The notes: generated by a model from the letters alone, not told the origin. Shown: positions 33,121-42,665, numbered from the stretch's first letter. The stretch is 64,000 nt of DNA from JBBRYW01 sp038253945 (GCA_038253945.1 JBBSGR010000003.1:124001-188000); one strand, 5' to 3'. Translations and numbers: made by a program.

Positions 33121-33932
33121 TGGATCCGAACCTCCACCGGTGCGTGGTCCGAGAGGAGTAGCTCGCCGCGGCGCCGCCGCTCGCTGGGCCACCGCTCGGG
33201 CCGGGCCGACTCGGCGCCGCGGACGAGGATGTGGTCGATTCCCTCGCCCGGCTGCGAGAACCCCCACTCCGGACCGGCCAGGTCGGCGAGCGTCCCGGAG
33301 CGGTCCGCCTTCAGATTGAGGTCTCCCGCGAGTACGCAGACGTCGGACGGCTCGGCCAGGGCGTCGGCGAAGACCGCCGCACGGAGGAGCTCAGCGTCGG
33401 CGAGGCGCTCGTCCGGCCGGTAGCTCGTTGCGTGGAGGTTCCCGACGAGGGCCGCGCGACCGTCCGGCAGCCGGCACCGCAGCGCCTGGCAGACGCGCCG
33501 CTCCTTCGCCCACGCGAGCCGGGTCAGGAAGGAGAGCGAGAGCCACCGCGCCTGCGCCCGCCGAAAGCTCCAGGAGTTGAGCGTGAGGGAGCGGTGGAAG
33601 AGGGGCCGGAGCCTTCCCCCGAGCAGGATCGCGTTGCCCTGGCCCGAGAAGGCCGAGCGCAGCAGGCCGTGATCGATCGCCGTGATCGCGCGGCCCACTC
33701 CGGCAGTCGAGGGGAGCGGGCCGAGCATCGGCCGGGCGGCGAGCCTGCCGAACGCACTCATCGACGCCCAGCCGCCGAGCTTCGGCAGCGCCCAGGCGGG
33801 CACCTCCTGCAGGCAGAGGACGTCCGGCCGATCGGAGGCGACCAGGCGAACCATCTCCTCGAGGTATGCGCTTCGTGTCTGCGGCACCGTGTTGCCGTGA
33901 AAGAGGTTCCAGCTACGAACGAGAAGCGCCAC
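33117..33932 (-). CDS. Endonuclease/exonuclease/phosphatase (EEP) family protein
   Basis: A 271-residue protein of the DNase I-like fold. VRSWNLFHGN, DVLCLQEVPAWALPKL (catalytic Glu), LHATSYRPDERL, CVLAGDLNLKAD and the closing LLSDHAPVEVRI (Asp-His pair) are the five EEP blocks. No signal peptide. The substrate may be DNA, a phospholipid or another phosphodiester. Coupled to the PLP-enzyme gene downstream. Confidence 0.86.
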   Translation of the reverse strand: MALLVRSWNLFHGNTVPQTRSAYLEEMVRLVASDRPDVLCLQEVPAWALPKLGGWASMSAFGRLAARPMLGPLPSTAGVGRAITAIDHGLLRSAFSGQGNAILLGGRLRPLFHRSLTLNSWSFRRAQARWLSLSFLTRLAWAKERRVCQALRCRLPDGRAALVGNLHATSYRPDERLADAELLRAAVFADALAEPSDVCVLAGDLNLKADRSGTLADLAGPEWGFSQPGEGIDHILVRGAESARPERWPSERRRRGELLLSDHAPVEVRIQ

Positions 33933-33978
33933 GGCCGCGGAGAGTCTACGGCGCTGCGCTAGTCTCGCTCCCCGAGCG

Positions 33979-34632
33979 ATGAGGCCCTACCCGCAGCAGC
34001 TCGCAAAGCGGCTCCTCATGCGCCACGCGCCCACGAAGCTCTACCCACGGCCGGTGAGCGCGCTCGCGCCGGAGCGGCTGTACGCGTACCTGGACGCCCT
34101 CTGGCAGCGGCGTGAGCTCGACGGCGCCGTCGTCGAGGTCGGGGCCTGGCTCGGCGGGACGGCGACTCTCGCCTACCGGATGCTGCGGAACACCGGCTTC
34201 GAGAAGCGCTACATCTGCGTGGACACGTTCGGCGGCTTCGTCTCGGAGCAGTTCGACCGCGACGTCGAGCTCGGGACTGCGAGCACGCGGCGGCGCGACT
34301 TCGCCGGCAACTCGGTCGACACGGTCTCACGCCTGCTCGACTACTACGGCGTCGCTGCGATCGAGCTCGTCCAGGGGGACATCGCGATGCTGCCCGAGGA
34401 GTGCCTTCCCGAGCGCGTCTCGGTCGGGCTCGTCGACGTCGATCTCGAGGTGCCGGTATACGAGGGCCTGCGCCGGCTGCAGCCACGGCTCGCCGAGGGC
34501 GGCGTCCTCCTCGTCGACGACTGCCCCGAGGGCTACAACTGGCCGGGCGCTCGCATCGGCTACCGCCGCTTCATGGACGAGTGCGGACTGCCGGAGGAGT
34601 ACTTCATAGGCATGGGCATCGTCCGGGCGTAG
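33979..34632 (+). CDS. TylF/MycF-family sugar O-methyltransferase
   Basis: A 217-residue SAM-dependent, Mg-dependent methyltransferase. VVEVGAWLGGTATLAYRML is the SAM loop, YICVDTFGGF motif II, VSVGLVDVDLEVPVYEGL and VLLVDDCPEGYNWPGAR carry the metal Asp residues. The family methylates deoxysugar hydroxyls, in antibiotics or glycans. It is immediately followed by the GHMP kinase gene with no gap, so it probably modifies the same glycan. Confidence 0.86.
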   Translation: MRPYPQQLAKRLLMRHAPTKLYPRPVSALAPERLYAYLDALWQRRELDGAVVEVGAWLGGTATLAYRMLRNTGFEKRYICVDTFGGFVSEQFDRDVELGTASTRRRDFAGNSVDTVSRLLDYYGVAAIELVQGDIAMLPEECLPERVSVGLVDVDLEVPVYEGLRRLQPRLAEGGVLLVDDCPEGYNWPGARIGYRRFMDECGLPEEYFIGMGIVRA

Positions 34633-35649
34633 ATGCTCTATCGCGCCAAAGCACCGCTACGCGTCAGCTTCGCCGGGGGTGGGACGGACGTGCCGCCGTT
34701 TCCCGCGCAGGAGGGTGGGCTCGTCCTGAACGCCACCATCAACCGCTACGCCTACGGGACTCTGAGACCGCGCCGGGATGAGCAGATCCGCATCGAGTCG
34801 GCGGATCTCGACCTGTCGGTCGACTATCGCCGCGAGGAGCCGCTGATCTTCGACGGGAAGCTCGACCTCGTGAAGGCGGCGATCCGCAAGCTCGAAGGAT
34901 CGGAGCCGCGCGGATTCGACCTCTTCCTGCGCTCGAATGCCCCGCCCGGGTCGGGCCTCGGCTCCTCCTCGACGTTGATGGTGACCCTGATCGGCCTGCT
35001 CAAGGACTTCCACGGCCTGCCGCTCACGGATTACGAGATCGCCGACCTCTCGTACGTCGTCGAGCGGCGCGAAGCGGGCATCAAGGGCGGCCTCCAGGAT
35101 CAGTACGCGGCGACCTTCGGCGGCTTCAACTTCATCGAGCTCGAGGCCGACCGAGTGATCGTCAACCCGCTTCGCATCCCACGCTCGACCGTGAACGAGC
35201 TCGAGCACAACATGCTCCTCTGCTACACGGGCGCGACACGGCGCTCCGACCACATCATCGAGGATCAGACCGCGCGCCTCGAGGGCGGCGACGCCGACAC
35301 TCTCGAGGGGTTGCGGCAGGGGAAGGAGTTCGCGGTCGAGATGAAGAACGCGCTCCTGCGAGGCCGAACAGACGCGTTCGGCGATCTGCTGCACCAGTCC
35401 TGGGAGGCGAAGAAGAAGCTCTCGCCGCGCATCGCGACGCCGTTCATCGAGGAGGCATACGAGGTGGCGCGGCGCTCGGGCGCTCTCGGGGGCAAGGTGA
35501 CTGGAGCCGGAGGTGGTGGCTTCATGCTCTTCTACTGCGTCTTCGAGCGCAAGCACGAGGTCGCGCGGGCTCTCGCGGAGCTTGGGGCGAACGCCACGGA
35601 GTTCGCCTTCGAGCCGAGCGGACTGCAGACCTGGACGATCAGTGACTAG
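34633..35649 (+). CDS. GHMP kinase, D-glycero-D-manno-heptose 7-phosphate kinase-like
   Basis: A 338-residue sugar kinase. RAKAPLRVSFAGGGTDVPPF is the HddA-type N-terminus, SNAPPGSGLGSSSTLMVTLI the GHMP ATP loop (residues ~102-121), EAGIKGGLQDQYAATFGGFN the middle block and GKVTGAGGGGFMLFYC the C-terminal motif. HddA makes heptose 1,7-bisphosphate for GDP-heptose. No gmhA/gmhB/hddC partner is in the window, so a different sugar kinase role is possible. Start ATG abuts the methyltransferase stop. Confidence 0.87.
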   Translation: MLYRAKAPLRVSFAGGGTDVPPFPAQEGGLVLNATINRYAYGTLRPRRDEQIRIESADLDLSVDYRREEPLIFDGKLDLVKAAIRKLEGSEPRGFDLFLRSNAPPGSGLGSSSTLMVTLIGLLKDFHGLPLTDYEIADLSYVVERREAGIKGGLQDQYAATFGGFNFIELEADRVIVNPLRIPRSTVNELEHNMLLCYTGATRRSDHIIEDQTARLEGGDADTLEGLRQGKEFAVEMKNALLRGRTDAFGDLLHQSWEAKKKLSPRIATPFIEEAYEVARRSGALGGKVTGAGGGGFMLFYCVFERKHEVARALAELGANATEFAFEPSGLQTWTISD

Positions 35650-36757
35650 GGATCAGGCCCGGGGAACTGCCCCGAAACCTGGTCCTGTCACTGAGCCGCT
35701 TCGCGTCGTCCTCGCCAACCCGCCCGGGTTCGGCGGCCCCGACTACGACCACCAGCTCGCCCGCGCGCTCGCGCGGCAGGGCGTCGAGGTGGAGCTCGTC
35801 ACGTCGCGCTTCCGCTTCGGCGAGACGCCCGAGCCCGACGGCTACACGCGAAGCGAGCTGTTCTACCCGCTCTCGTCGCGTCTCTTCGGGCGTTCTCGCC
35901 TGCGGATCCCGCTCAAGGTGCTCGAGCACCCGGTCGGGCTGGCACGACTCCAGGCCCGCCGGGCGGACGTCGTTCACCTGCAGTGGCTCGCCGTCCCCGA
36001 GCTCGACAGGTACCTGCTTCGCCTCCGCACGTCGTCCGTCTTCACCGCCCACGACACGCTCCCTCGGCGGGCCGGCCGCAACCTCGACCGCTGGCGCAGG
36101 CTGCTGCAGCGCTTCGACCGCGTCGTGGTGCACAGCCAGCGCGGCCACGACACGCTGGCCGAGCTCGGCCTGGACCCCGGGCGCCTGCGGGTCATCTTCC
36201 ACCCTGTTCACCCGAGCGACCCACCGCGAACCGACGACGGGCGCACGCTGCTCTGCTTCGGGCTCATCCGCGCGTACAAGGGGCTGGACGACGCGATCGC
36301 GGCCACGAAGCGCGTACCGGGCGCCCGCCTGCTCGTCGCCGGCGATCCGATGGAGCCGGTCGAGCGCTACCAGCGCGAGGCCGGTGACCTTGCCGAGTGG
36401 CGGCTCGGGTACCTCGGCGCGCCCGAGGTCGAGCGGGCCTACGGCGATGCGACGCTCTCGCTGTTCCCCTACAAGCCCGAGCTCGACCAGAGCGGCGCGC
36501 TCCTGCGCTCGCTCGGCGCCGGTGTCCCCGCCGTCGCGTACGACGTGGGCGGGCTCGGCGAGCCGATTCGCGAGTTCGGCGCAGGTCGCGTCGTTCCGCC
36601 CGGCGATGTGGAGGCCCTCGCCGAGGCGGTGAGGCAGCTTCTGGACGATCCGGTCGAGCTCGAGCGGGCGCGTGCCGGCGCGCGGAGGGCGCGCGAAGCC
36701 CTGACCTGGGACGCCTCGGCGCGCAAGCATATCGCTGTCTATCGGGAGCTGACATGA
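35642..36757 (+). CDS. GT4-type glycosyltransferase
   Basis: A 371-residue retaining glycosyltransferase of the GT-B fold. VVLANPPGFGGPDYDHQLARAL opens the acceptor half; TLLCFGLIRAYKGLDDAI and SLFPYKPELDQSGALLRSLG are the donor-side blocks of GT4. GTG at 35642 lies inside the kinase gene end; no other start codon occurs before the conserved block. Its first ~15 codons overlap a degenerate palindrome, so these residues may be recent addition. Confidence 0.86.
   Translation: MTRDQARGTAPKPGPVTEPLRVVLANPPGFGGPDYDHQLARALARQGVEVELVTSRFRFGETPEPDGYTRSELFYPLSSRLFGRSRLRIPLKVLEHPVGLARLQARRADVVHLQWLAVPELDRYLLRLRTSSVFTAHDTLPRRAGRNLDRWRRLLQRFDRVVVHSQRGHDTLAELGLDPGRLRVIFHPVHPSDPPRTDDGRTLLCFGLIRAYKGLDDAIAATKRVPGARLLVAGDPMEPVERYQREAGDLAEWRLGYLGAPEVERAYGDATLSLFPYKPELDQSGALLRSLGAGVPAVAYDVGGLGEPIREFGAGRVVPPGDVEALAEAVRQLLDDPVELERARAGARRAREALTWDASARKHIAVYRELT
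35649..35685. repeat. Degenerate copy of the GGGACCAGG palindrome
   Basis: Arms GGATCAGGCCCGGGG and CCCCGAAACCTGGTCC flank AACTG. It resembles the perfect palindrome at 55108-55145. It spans the 3' end of the kinase gene and the first codons of the glycosyltransferase. Confidence 0.6.
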
Positions 36758-37065
36758 CGCTACGCCCGCGCTTCGGGGATCTCGTCAAGCGGCAGCTCGA
36801 CCTCTTCGAGCAGGACCAGAGAGGGCTGATCCGCGCCTGCTCGGACGCCGAGCGCACCTACAACCGCGCCCCGCGGGGGGAGGCCGAGGAGCGATTCGGC
36901 GACTACATGGACCTCGTCGAGACCGGCACGGAGCTGCTCGCCGACCTGCGCGACAACTACGCCGCGTCACTGGACGAGGAAACCGCGGCCGAGTACGAGG
37001 TCGTGTTCAACGAGGCCGTCCTCAAGCGACTGCCGCGTTTCGCCCTCGAGATCGAGGAGAGGTAG
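36754..37065 (+). CDS. Conserved-looking small helical protein
   Basis: A 103-residue soluble protein, start ATG overlapping the glycosyltransferase stop (ATGA). It is predicted nearly all helical and acidic: KRQLDLFEQDQRGLIRACSD, EERFGDYMDLVETGTELLAD, then DEETAAEYEVVFNEAVLKRL. I know no named family. It is transcribed between the glycosyltransferase and GH15 genes, eight bases before the latter. Confidence 0.75.
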   Translation: MTLRPRFGDLVKRQLDLFEQDQRGLIRACSDAERTYNRAPRGEAEERFGDYMDLVETGTELLADLRDNYAASLDEETAAEYEVVFNEAVLKRLPRFALEIEER

Positions 37066-37073
37066 GGGGCGTA

Positions 37074-38870
37074 GTGGCGGGTCGAATCGAGGACTACGCC
37101 TTGATCGGCGACCTGCAGACGGCTGCGCTCGTCGACCGCCACGGGTCGATCGACTGGCTGTGCTTCCCGCGGTTCGACTCGGGCGCGTGCTTCGCCGCGC
37201 TGCTCGGCGACGAGCGTCACGGTCGGTGGGCGCTCGCCCCGGTGGCCGGCCAACGCCCGCGCCGGCGCTACCTGCACGACACGCTCGTCCTCGAGACCGA
37301 GTGGCACACACCCGACGGGTCGGCTCGCGTGCTCGACTTCATGCCGCCGCGCGGCCACGACCCGGACGTCGTCCGGATCGTCGAGGGTCTTCGCGGCCGG
37401 GTGGAGTTTCGGTCCGAGCTCGCGATCCGGTTCGACTACGGCTCGATCGTGCCCTGGATGCGCCGGCTCGGGGATGCGAACGTCGCCGTGGGCGGCCCGG
37501 ACGCCCTCTCGTTCCGGACGACGGCGCCCGTGCGGGGAGAGAACCTCCAGACGGTTTCCGATTTCGCCGTGGAGGAGGGCGAGCGCGTCCCGTTCGTCCT
37601 GACCTGGTTCCCATCCCACGGCGACCCGCCGGCCCGGATCGATCCCGAGCATGCGCTCGCAGAAACCGAGGAGTTCTGGCGGGAGTGGTGCTCGCGCTGC
37701 GACTACGACGGGCCCTGGAAGGACACGATCATGCGCTCGCTGATCGTCCTGAAGGCGCTGACCTACGCGCCGACCGGCGGCATCGTGGCCGCTCCGACGA
37801 CCTCTCTGCCCGAGCACATCGGTGGCGTTCGGAACTGGGACTACCGCTACTGCTGGCTCCGAGACGCGACGCTGACGCTGTTTGCGCTGCTCGATGCAGG
37901 CTACGTCGAGGAGGCGCGTGACTGGCGTGCATGGCTCCTCCGGGCGGCGGCCGGCGATCCCGCCGACCTGCAGATCATGTACGGCGTCGGCGGCGAGCGG
38001 CGCCTGACCGAGCTCGAGCTCGACTGGCTGCCCGGCTACGAGGGCTCGAGCCCCGTGCGGGTCGGCAACGCGGCGTCGCGGCAGCTGCAGATCGACGTCT
38101 ACGGCGAGCTGATCGACGCGCTCTACCAGGCGCGCCAGCACGGGCTTCCGACCGAGGAGCCCGCCTGGGCGCTGCAGCGCAAGCTGCTTGGCTACCTGGA
38201 GCGCGCCTGGAGGGAGCCCGACGAAGGCATCTGGGAGATCCGCGGAGTCCGTCGACATTTCACGCATTCGAAGCTGATGGCCTGGGTGGCCTTCGACCGA
38301 GCGGTACGGACCCTCGAGAGCCACGACCTCGACGGGCCAGGCGACCGCTGGAGCCGCGTTCGCTCCCACATCGGCGCGGATCTGCTGCGAAACGGGTACG
38401 ACAGCACGCGCGGCACGTTCGTCCAGTCGTACGGCTCCACGAAGCTCGACGCGAGTCTGCTCTTGATCCCGCTCGTCGGCTTCCTCCCGGCGACCGACGA
38501 CCGCGTCAGGCGGACGATCGAGGCCGTTCAGCGCGAGCTGACGGAAGGCGGCCTCGTACTCCGTTACCGCGCCGACGAGAGCAGTGTCGATGGGTTGCCG
38601 CCCGGCGAGGGCGTCTTCCTGCCGTGCTCCTTCTGGCTCGTCGACTGCCTCGAGCTCCTTGGGCGGCACGAGGAGGCGCACACGCTGTTCGAGCGGCTCG
38701 TCGGCCTGGCGAACGACGTGGATCTCCTGGCCGAGGAGTACGACCCGAAGGAGGGGCGGCTGCTCGGCAACTTCCCGCAGGCGTTCACGCACCTGACGCT
38801 CGTGAACAGCGCCTTCAACCTCACGCGCGCCCACCCGCCGATGGCGCGGCGGCATGCCCGGAGTCTCTGA
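37074..38870 (+). CDS. GH15 family hydrolase (glucoamylase/trehalase-like)
   Basis: A 598-residue cytoplasmic (alpha/alpha)6 barrel enzyme. IEDYALIGDLQTAALVDRHG then SIDWLCFPRFDS is the N-terminal beta-sandwich start of the trehalase-type GH15 group. NWDYRYCWLRDATLTL, DEGIWEIRG with the probable catalytic Glu, LPCSFWLVDCLELLG, and EEYDPKEGRLLGNFPQAFTH with the second Glu are present. In Actinobacteria this group includes trehalase and glucoamylase activities. Start GTG at 37074. No signal peptide. Confidence 0.93.
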   Translation: MAGRIEDYALIGDLQTAALVDRHGSIDWLCFPRFDSGACFAALLGDERHGRWALAPVAGQRPRRRYLHDTLVLETEWHTPDGSARVLDFMPPRGHDPDVVRIVEGLRGRVEFRSELAIRFDYGSIVPWMRRLGDANVAVGGPDALSFRTTAPVRGENLQTVSDFAVEEGERVPFVLTWFPSHGDPPARIDPEHALAETEEFWREWCSRCDYDGPWKDTIMRSLIVLKALTYAPTGGIVAAPTTSLPEHIGGVRNWDYRYCWLRDATLTLFALLDAGYVEEARDWRAWLLRAAAGDPADLQIMYGVGGERRLTELELDWLPGYEGSSPVRVGNAASRQLQIDVYGELIDALYQARQHGLPTEEPAWALQRKLLGYLERAWREPDEGIWEIRGVRRHFTHSKLMAWVAFDRAVRTLESHDLDGPGDRWSRVRSHIGADLLRNGYDSTRGTFVQSYGSTKLDASLLLIPLVGFLPATDDRVRRTIEAVQRELTEGGLVLRYRADESSVDGLPPGEGVFLPCSFWLVDCLELLGRHEEAHTLFERLVGLANDVDLLAEEYDPKEGRLLGNFPQAFTHLTLVNSAFNLTRAHPPMARRHARSL

Positions 38871-38874
38871 CCGG

Positions 38875-39412
38875 ATGCTCGACGAGACGGTCACGCACCT
38901 CGAGCTGACGTCACCGGGTCAGCTCGTGCCTGGGCGGCCGCCGCCGGCTCGCCTGGAGGTGCAGCAGGTCGGCCGTGCTGAGGCGTCCGTGCTTCGCACA
39001 ACGTATGCGCGAATCGGCGCGCCCCATGGTTGGATAGGTCGGTCGGCCTGGTCAGATGCACAGTGGGAGGAGGAGCTCGCTCGTCCGGGCGTCAAGGCGT
39101 GGATCGCCCGGGTGGATGAGGCGGTTGTTGGCCTGGTGGAGTTGGAGGCGGGGTCAGACGGTAACGTCGGGATCGTCGTGCTCGGGCTCGTCCCTGAGCT
39201 CGTCGGGAGGGGATTTGGCGGTGCACTCGTCACGCTCGCGGCGCGGCTCGCCTGGGAAGTCACGTCGCCGGATGGCAAGTCCACGAGGCGGGGTGTGGGT
39301 CCAGACTTCGTCACGCGACCATCCGCACGCGAGGCCGAACTACGAAAGTCGCGGCTTTCGAGCGTTCCGCATCGAGCACAGGTGCCTACCGATGGCCGAA
39401 GTGGTGCGCTGA
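38875..39412 (+). pseudogene. GNAT acetyltransferase, one frameshift
   Basis: From ATG 38875 (or 38854) the frame reads a GNAT: VVGLVELEAGSDGNVGIVVL, then GLVPELVGRGFGGALVTLAA, the acetyl-CoA pyrophosphate loop. At the G4 run 39290-39293 one extra G shifts the frame; with it removed the end reads VWVQTSSRDHPHARPNYESR then GFRAFRIEH, the typical GNAT C-terminus. Uncorrected, the frame runs on to 39633 into antisense of dnaE2. A homopolymer error is the simplest explanation; otherwise a recent pseudogene. The 3' end overlaps the dnaE2 stop. Confidence 0.8.
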
Positions 39413-42400
39413 CGGCAGCGCCGCCGAGAGGTCGCCCACTCGCGCGACGCGCCGAGCTAGCGGGCCGAGCGTCTGCAGCTCCGAGACGACGATGTTCTGG
39501 TTTCGCCCCTGACGCTCGAACGTGCCGCGGGCGAGGAGCAACGGCTCGCCGCGCACGACTGCGCGGAAGCGCTCGTACACCGGCGGCGGCACGATCAGGT
39601 TCATCTGGCCGTGCTCGTCCTCGAGCAGCATGAAGACGACGCCGTTCGCGGTCGCCGGGCGCTGACGCGCCACGGTCAGGCCTGCGACCGCGACGCGGCG
39701 TCGATTGGGTGTCTCCGAGAGCTCTCGGCTCGAGAGGACCCCGGCCGGCAGGTGCGGACGGAGGAGCTCGAGCGGGTGAAGGCCGACCGAGAGGTTCGTC
39801 TGGCGGTAGTCGGCGAGCATCCGCTCCCAGGGCGTTTGCTCCGGGAGCTCTGGAACCTCGGCGGTCGGCTCGAGCGGCAGGGCCAGCTGGCGCTCCTCCC
39901 CTCCTGACCCGGGAACGCTCCTGGAGCGCGGCACGAGCCCGAGCTGCCAGAGGAGCGCTCGGCGAGGCTCGCTGAAGCAGTCGCACGCCCCCGCGCCGAC
40001 GAGCGCCTCGAGTGCTTTCTCGCTCACAGGAGCACGCTGCGCCAGCTCGAGAACACTCCCGAACGGCCCGCCCTCCCCGCGACCTGCGACGAGCGCCTCC
40101 GCATCCTCCTCGCCGACCGAGTTGACGTGACCGAGACCGACGCGCACGGTTCCGTCCTCGAGCGTGCATCGAGCCTCGCTCAGGTTGATGTGCGGCGGCC
40201 GGACCTCCACCCCGCGCCTCTGCCCGTCTCGGACGAGGCTCGCGGGCGGGTAGAAGCCCATCGGCTGCGCGTTCAGGAGCGCGCAGAGAAACTCCGCCGG
40301 GTAGTGGCGTCGCAGCCAGGCCGACTGGTAGGCGAGCAGGCCGAACGCGGCCGCGTGCGACTTCGGAAAACCGAACCCGGAGAAGCCGACGAGCTTGTCG
40401 TAGACGCGATTCGCCGTCTCCTCGTCGACCCCCTTCCCTCGCGCGCCCTCGAGGAAGCGACCGCGGTAGGCCTCGAGCGCGTCCGCGCTCCGCTTGCGGC
40501 TCATCGCCCGCCGCAGGCCCTCGGCCTCGCCCACGGTGAAGCCGGCGAGCGCCATCGCGACGTCGAGCACCTGGTCCTGGAAGACCACCACTCCGAGCGT
40601 CGAGCGCAGCGGCTCCGCCAGCAGCGGGTGATCGACCGGCGGCACGAAGCTCGGGTCCTCGCGAATCCGCCGGCGATGCTCGATGTACGGGTGGACGGCT
40701 TTCCCCTGGATCGGCCCGGGCCGGACAAGCGCGACCTCCACCGTCAGGTCGTCGAGGTTCTCCGGCCGCGTCCGAAGCAGCATCTGCATCTGCGCCCGAC
40801 TCTCGATCTGGAAGACGCCGACCGTATCGGCCGCCTGGATCTCGGCGTAGACGTCCTTGTCGTCGAGCGGGATCCGCGAGAGGTCGATCCTCGCATCCGC
40901 GCTGGAATGACGAGCGATCTGGTCGACGCAGTCCTCGACCGCCGAGAGCATGCCCAGCCCGAGCAGGTCGATCTTGAGGAAGCCCGCGTCGGCACACGAG
41001 TCCTTGTCCCACTGGCACATCTGCCGGCCCGCCATCGCGCAGGGCATGACGGGAACGAGCTCGACGAGCGGCCGGCTCGAGATCACCATCCCGCCCGGGT
41101 GCTGCGAGATGTGGCGCGGCAGGCCGGCGATCTCGGCCGTCGCCTCGCAGAACGCGCGCCAGCGAGGCGAGGCGAGCTTCGTCTCGGCGTCCGGCAGCAG
41201 CGCGAGCTCGTCCGCCACGCGCTTCGCGTTCCACCCGTCGGTCGTGCGGGCAAGCCGCTCGAGGTCGCCGAAGGGCAGGCCGAGCGCCTTGCCGACGTCG
41301 CGGATCGCGCCGCGGGAGCGGTAGGTCGCGAAACTCGCGACGAGCGCGGAGTGCTCGCGCCCGTAGCGCTCGTGAACGGCGACGATCAGCTTCTCGCGGA
41401 TGTCGCGCGGGAAGTCGAGGTCGATGTCGGGCACCGCCTCGAGCTCGCGGTTCAGGAAACGGCCGAGCGAGAGGTCGGCCTTGACGGGATCGACGTGTGA
41501 GAGGCCTGTCAGGTAGCAGACGAGCGAGCCGACCGAGCTCCCCCGCCCGCGGCCGGGCGGCAGCGTCTGGCGCGGCGAGCCCTCGCCCCGTACCTCGAGG
41601 GCGACCTCGCGCGCCAGCTCCAGCACCTCCCAGTGCAGGAGGAAGAAGCCGGCCAGGCCGAGGTAGCCGATCAGGGCGATCTCCTCGCGCAGCCGCTCGT
41701 CCGCAAGCCGACGGTCGGCTGCGCTCGAAGACGCGTAGCGCCTGCGGAACGCATCGCTGCAGATGCGGGCCAGCTTGGTGATCGCGGGCTCGCCGTCGTC
41801 CGAGAAGTCCGGGTAGCGGTAGCCGAGCTCCTCCGTCAGGTCGAACCGGAGCCGTTCGGCGAGCTCCGCCGTACGGGCCACCGCACCCTGATCGTCCGGG
41901 AAGCGCTCGGCCATCCCAGCGGGCGCCAGGAGCACGCTCTCGTGGTTCCCGCGGCGCTCGCGCTCGCAGCCGTCGAGGGAGGTGCGGTTGCGAATCGCGA
42001 CGAGGACGTCCTGCAGCGCCGTTCGGCGAGCGTCGTGCGCATGGGCGTCGCCGGTCACGATCGTCGCCGCACCGAGCGACCCGGCGAGATCGCGCAGCGC
42101 GGCGTTGCGGCGGACGTCGCCGCGCTCGTACGGGCGCTGCAGCTCGACGAAGAAGCGATCGCGGCCAAATGCGCGCGCGAGGCGGGCAGCGAGGTCCGGG
42201 TGGCGGACGGCGAGTCCCTGGCGGGCGCAGCCCGACAGGCAGACGAGCCCCTCGCTCAGCTCCTCGAGGAGCGCCTGGTCGACGGCGGGCGCGAGCAGGA
42301 CCTGCTCGCGCCCGGGCTCTCTCGTGTGCGCGTGCGCCGCAGTCAGCAGGCGGCAGAGATTCGAGTAGCCCTGCGAGGTCTCGACGAGCAACGTGACGTG

Positions 42401-42631
42401 CGAGCGGTCCGTGAGGGTGACTTCGGCACCGGTGATCGGCCGAACGCCGAGCGCCTTCGCCGCGTGGGCGAACTCGAGCGAGCCGTAGATGCCGTCGTGA
42501 TCGGTCAGCGCGAGCGCCTCGTAGCCGAGCTCGGCGGCGCGCACGGCGAGCTCCTCCGGCTGCGACGCACCGTCGAGAAACGAGTACGCCGAGTGCGCGT
42601 GCAGCTCGACGTACGTCACGGGTGAACCCAT
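39386..42631 (-). CDS. dnaE2: Error-prone DNA polymerase III alpha, DnaE2 (ImuC)
   Basis: A 1081-residue C-family polymerase used for mutagenic lesion bypass. The PHP domain opens VTYVELHAHSAYSFLDGAS and ALALTDHDGIYGS. The palm has GRGRGSSVGSLVCYLTGLSH and PDIDLDFPRDIREKLI with catalytic Asps near residue 400; fingers show DKDVYAEIQAADTVGVFQIE. The length and the short C-terminus after the OB part (VAVAGLTVARQRPATANG) match DnaE2 rather than replicative DnaE1 (~1180). It shares strand and region with imuB and DUF6504. Confidence 0.96.
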   Translation of the reverse strand: MGSPVTYVELHAHSAYSFLDGASQPEELAVRAAELGYEALALTDHDGIYGSLEFAHAAKALGVRPITGAEVTLTDRSHVTLLVETSQGYSNLCRLLTAAHAHTREPGREQVLLAPAVDQALLEELSEGLVCLSGCARQGLAVRHPDLAARLARAFGRDRFFVELQRPYERGDVRRNAALRDLAGSLGAATIVTGDAHAHDARRTALQDVLVAIRNRTSLDGCERERRGNHESVLLAPAGMAERFPDDQGAVARTAELAERLRFDLTEELGYRYPDFSDDGEPAITKLARICSDAFRRRYASSSAADRRLADERLREEIALIGYLGLAGFFLLHWEVLELAREVALEVRGEGSPRQTLPPGRGRGSSVGSLVCYLTGLSHVDPVKADLSLGRFLNRELEAVPDIDLDFPRDIREKLIVAVHERYGREHSALVASFATYRSRGAIRDVGKALGLPFGDLERLARTTDGWNAKRVADELALLPDAETKLASPRWRAFCEATAEIAGLPRHISQHPGGMVISSRPLVELVPVMPCAMAGRQMCQWDKDSCADAGFLKIDLLGLGMLSAVEDCVDQIARHSSADARIDLSRIPLDDKDVYAEIQAADTVGVFQIESRAQMQMLLRTRPENLDDLTVEVALVRPGPIQGKAVHPYIEHRRRIREDPSFVPPVDHPLLAEPLRSTLGVVVFQDQVLDVAMALAGFTVGEAEGLRRAMSRKRSADALEAYRGRFLEGARGKGVDEETANRVYDKLVGFSGFGFPKSHAAAFGLLAYQSAWLRRHYPAEFLCALLNAQPMGFYPPASLVRDGQRRGVEVRPPHINLSEARCTLEDGTVRVGLGHVNSVGEEDAEALVAGRGEGGPFGSVLELAQRAPVSEKALEALVGAGACDCFSEPRRALLWQLGLVPRSRSVPGSGGEERQLALPLEPTAEVPELPEQTPWERMLADYRQTNLSVGLHPLELLRPHLPAGVLSSRELSETPNRRRVAVAGLTVARQRPATANGVVFMLLEDEHGQMNLIVPPPVYERFRAVVRGEPLLLARGTFERQGRNQNIVVSELQTLGPLARRVARVGDLSAALPSAHHFGHR

Positions 42632-42640
42632 GGTTCTCGC

Positions 42641-42665
42641 ATCGGGGAAACTGTGTTTCCCCGAT
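42641..42665. promoter_or_regulatory. 25-bp perfect palindrome upstream of dnaE2
   Basis: Arms ATCGGGGAAAC and GTTTCCCCGAT around TGT, ten bases before the dnaE2 ATG. The centre GAAAC-TGT-GTTTC is not a canonical LexA box (GAAC-N4-GTTC). It looks like a homodimer operator and also could fold in RNA and hide the dnaE2 ribosome site. Confidence 0.7.

Noticed and set aside
42617..42630. LexA box at the dnaE2 start (GAACCCATGGTTC)
   Set aside because: Spacer is five bases, not four, so it does not fit the GAAC-N4-GTTC consensus.
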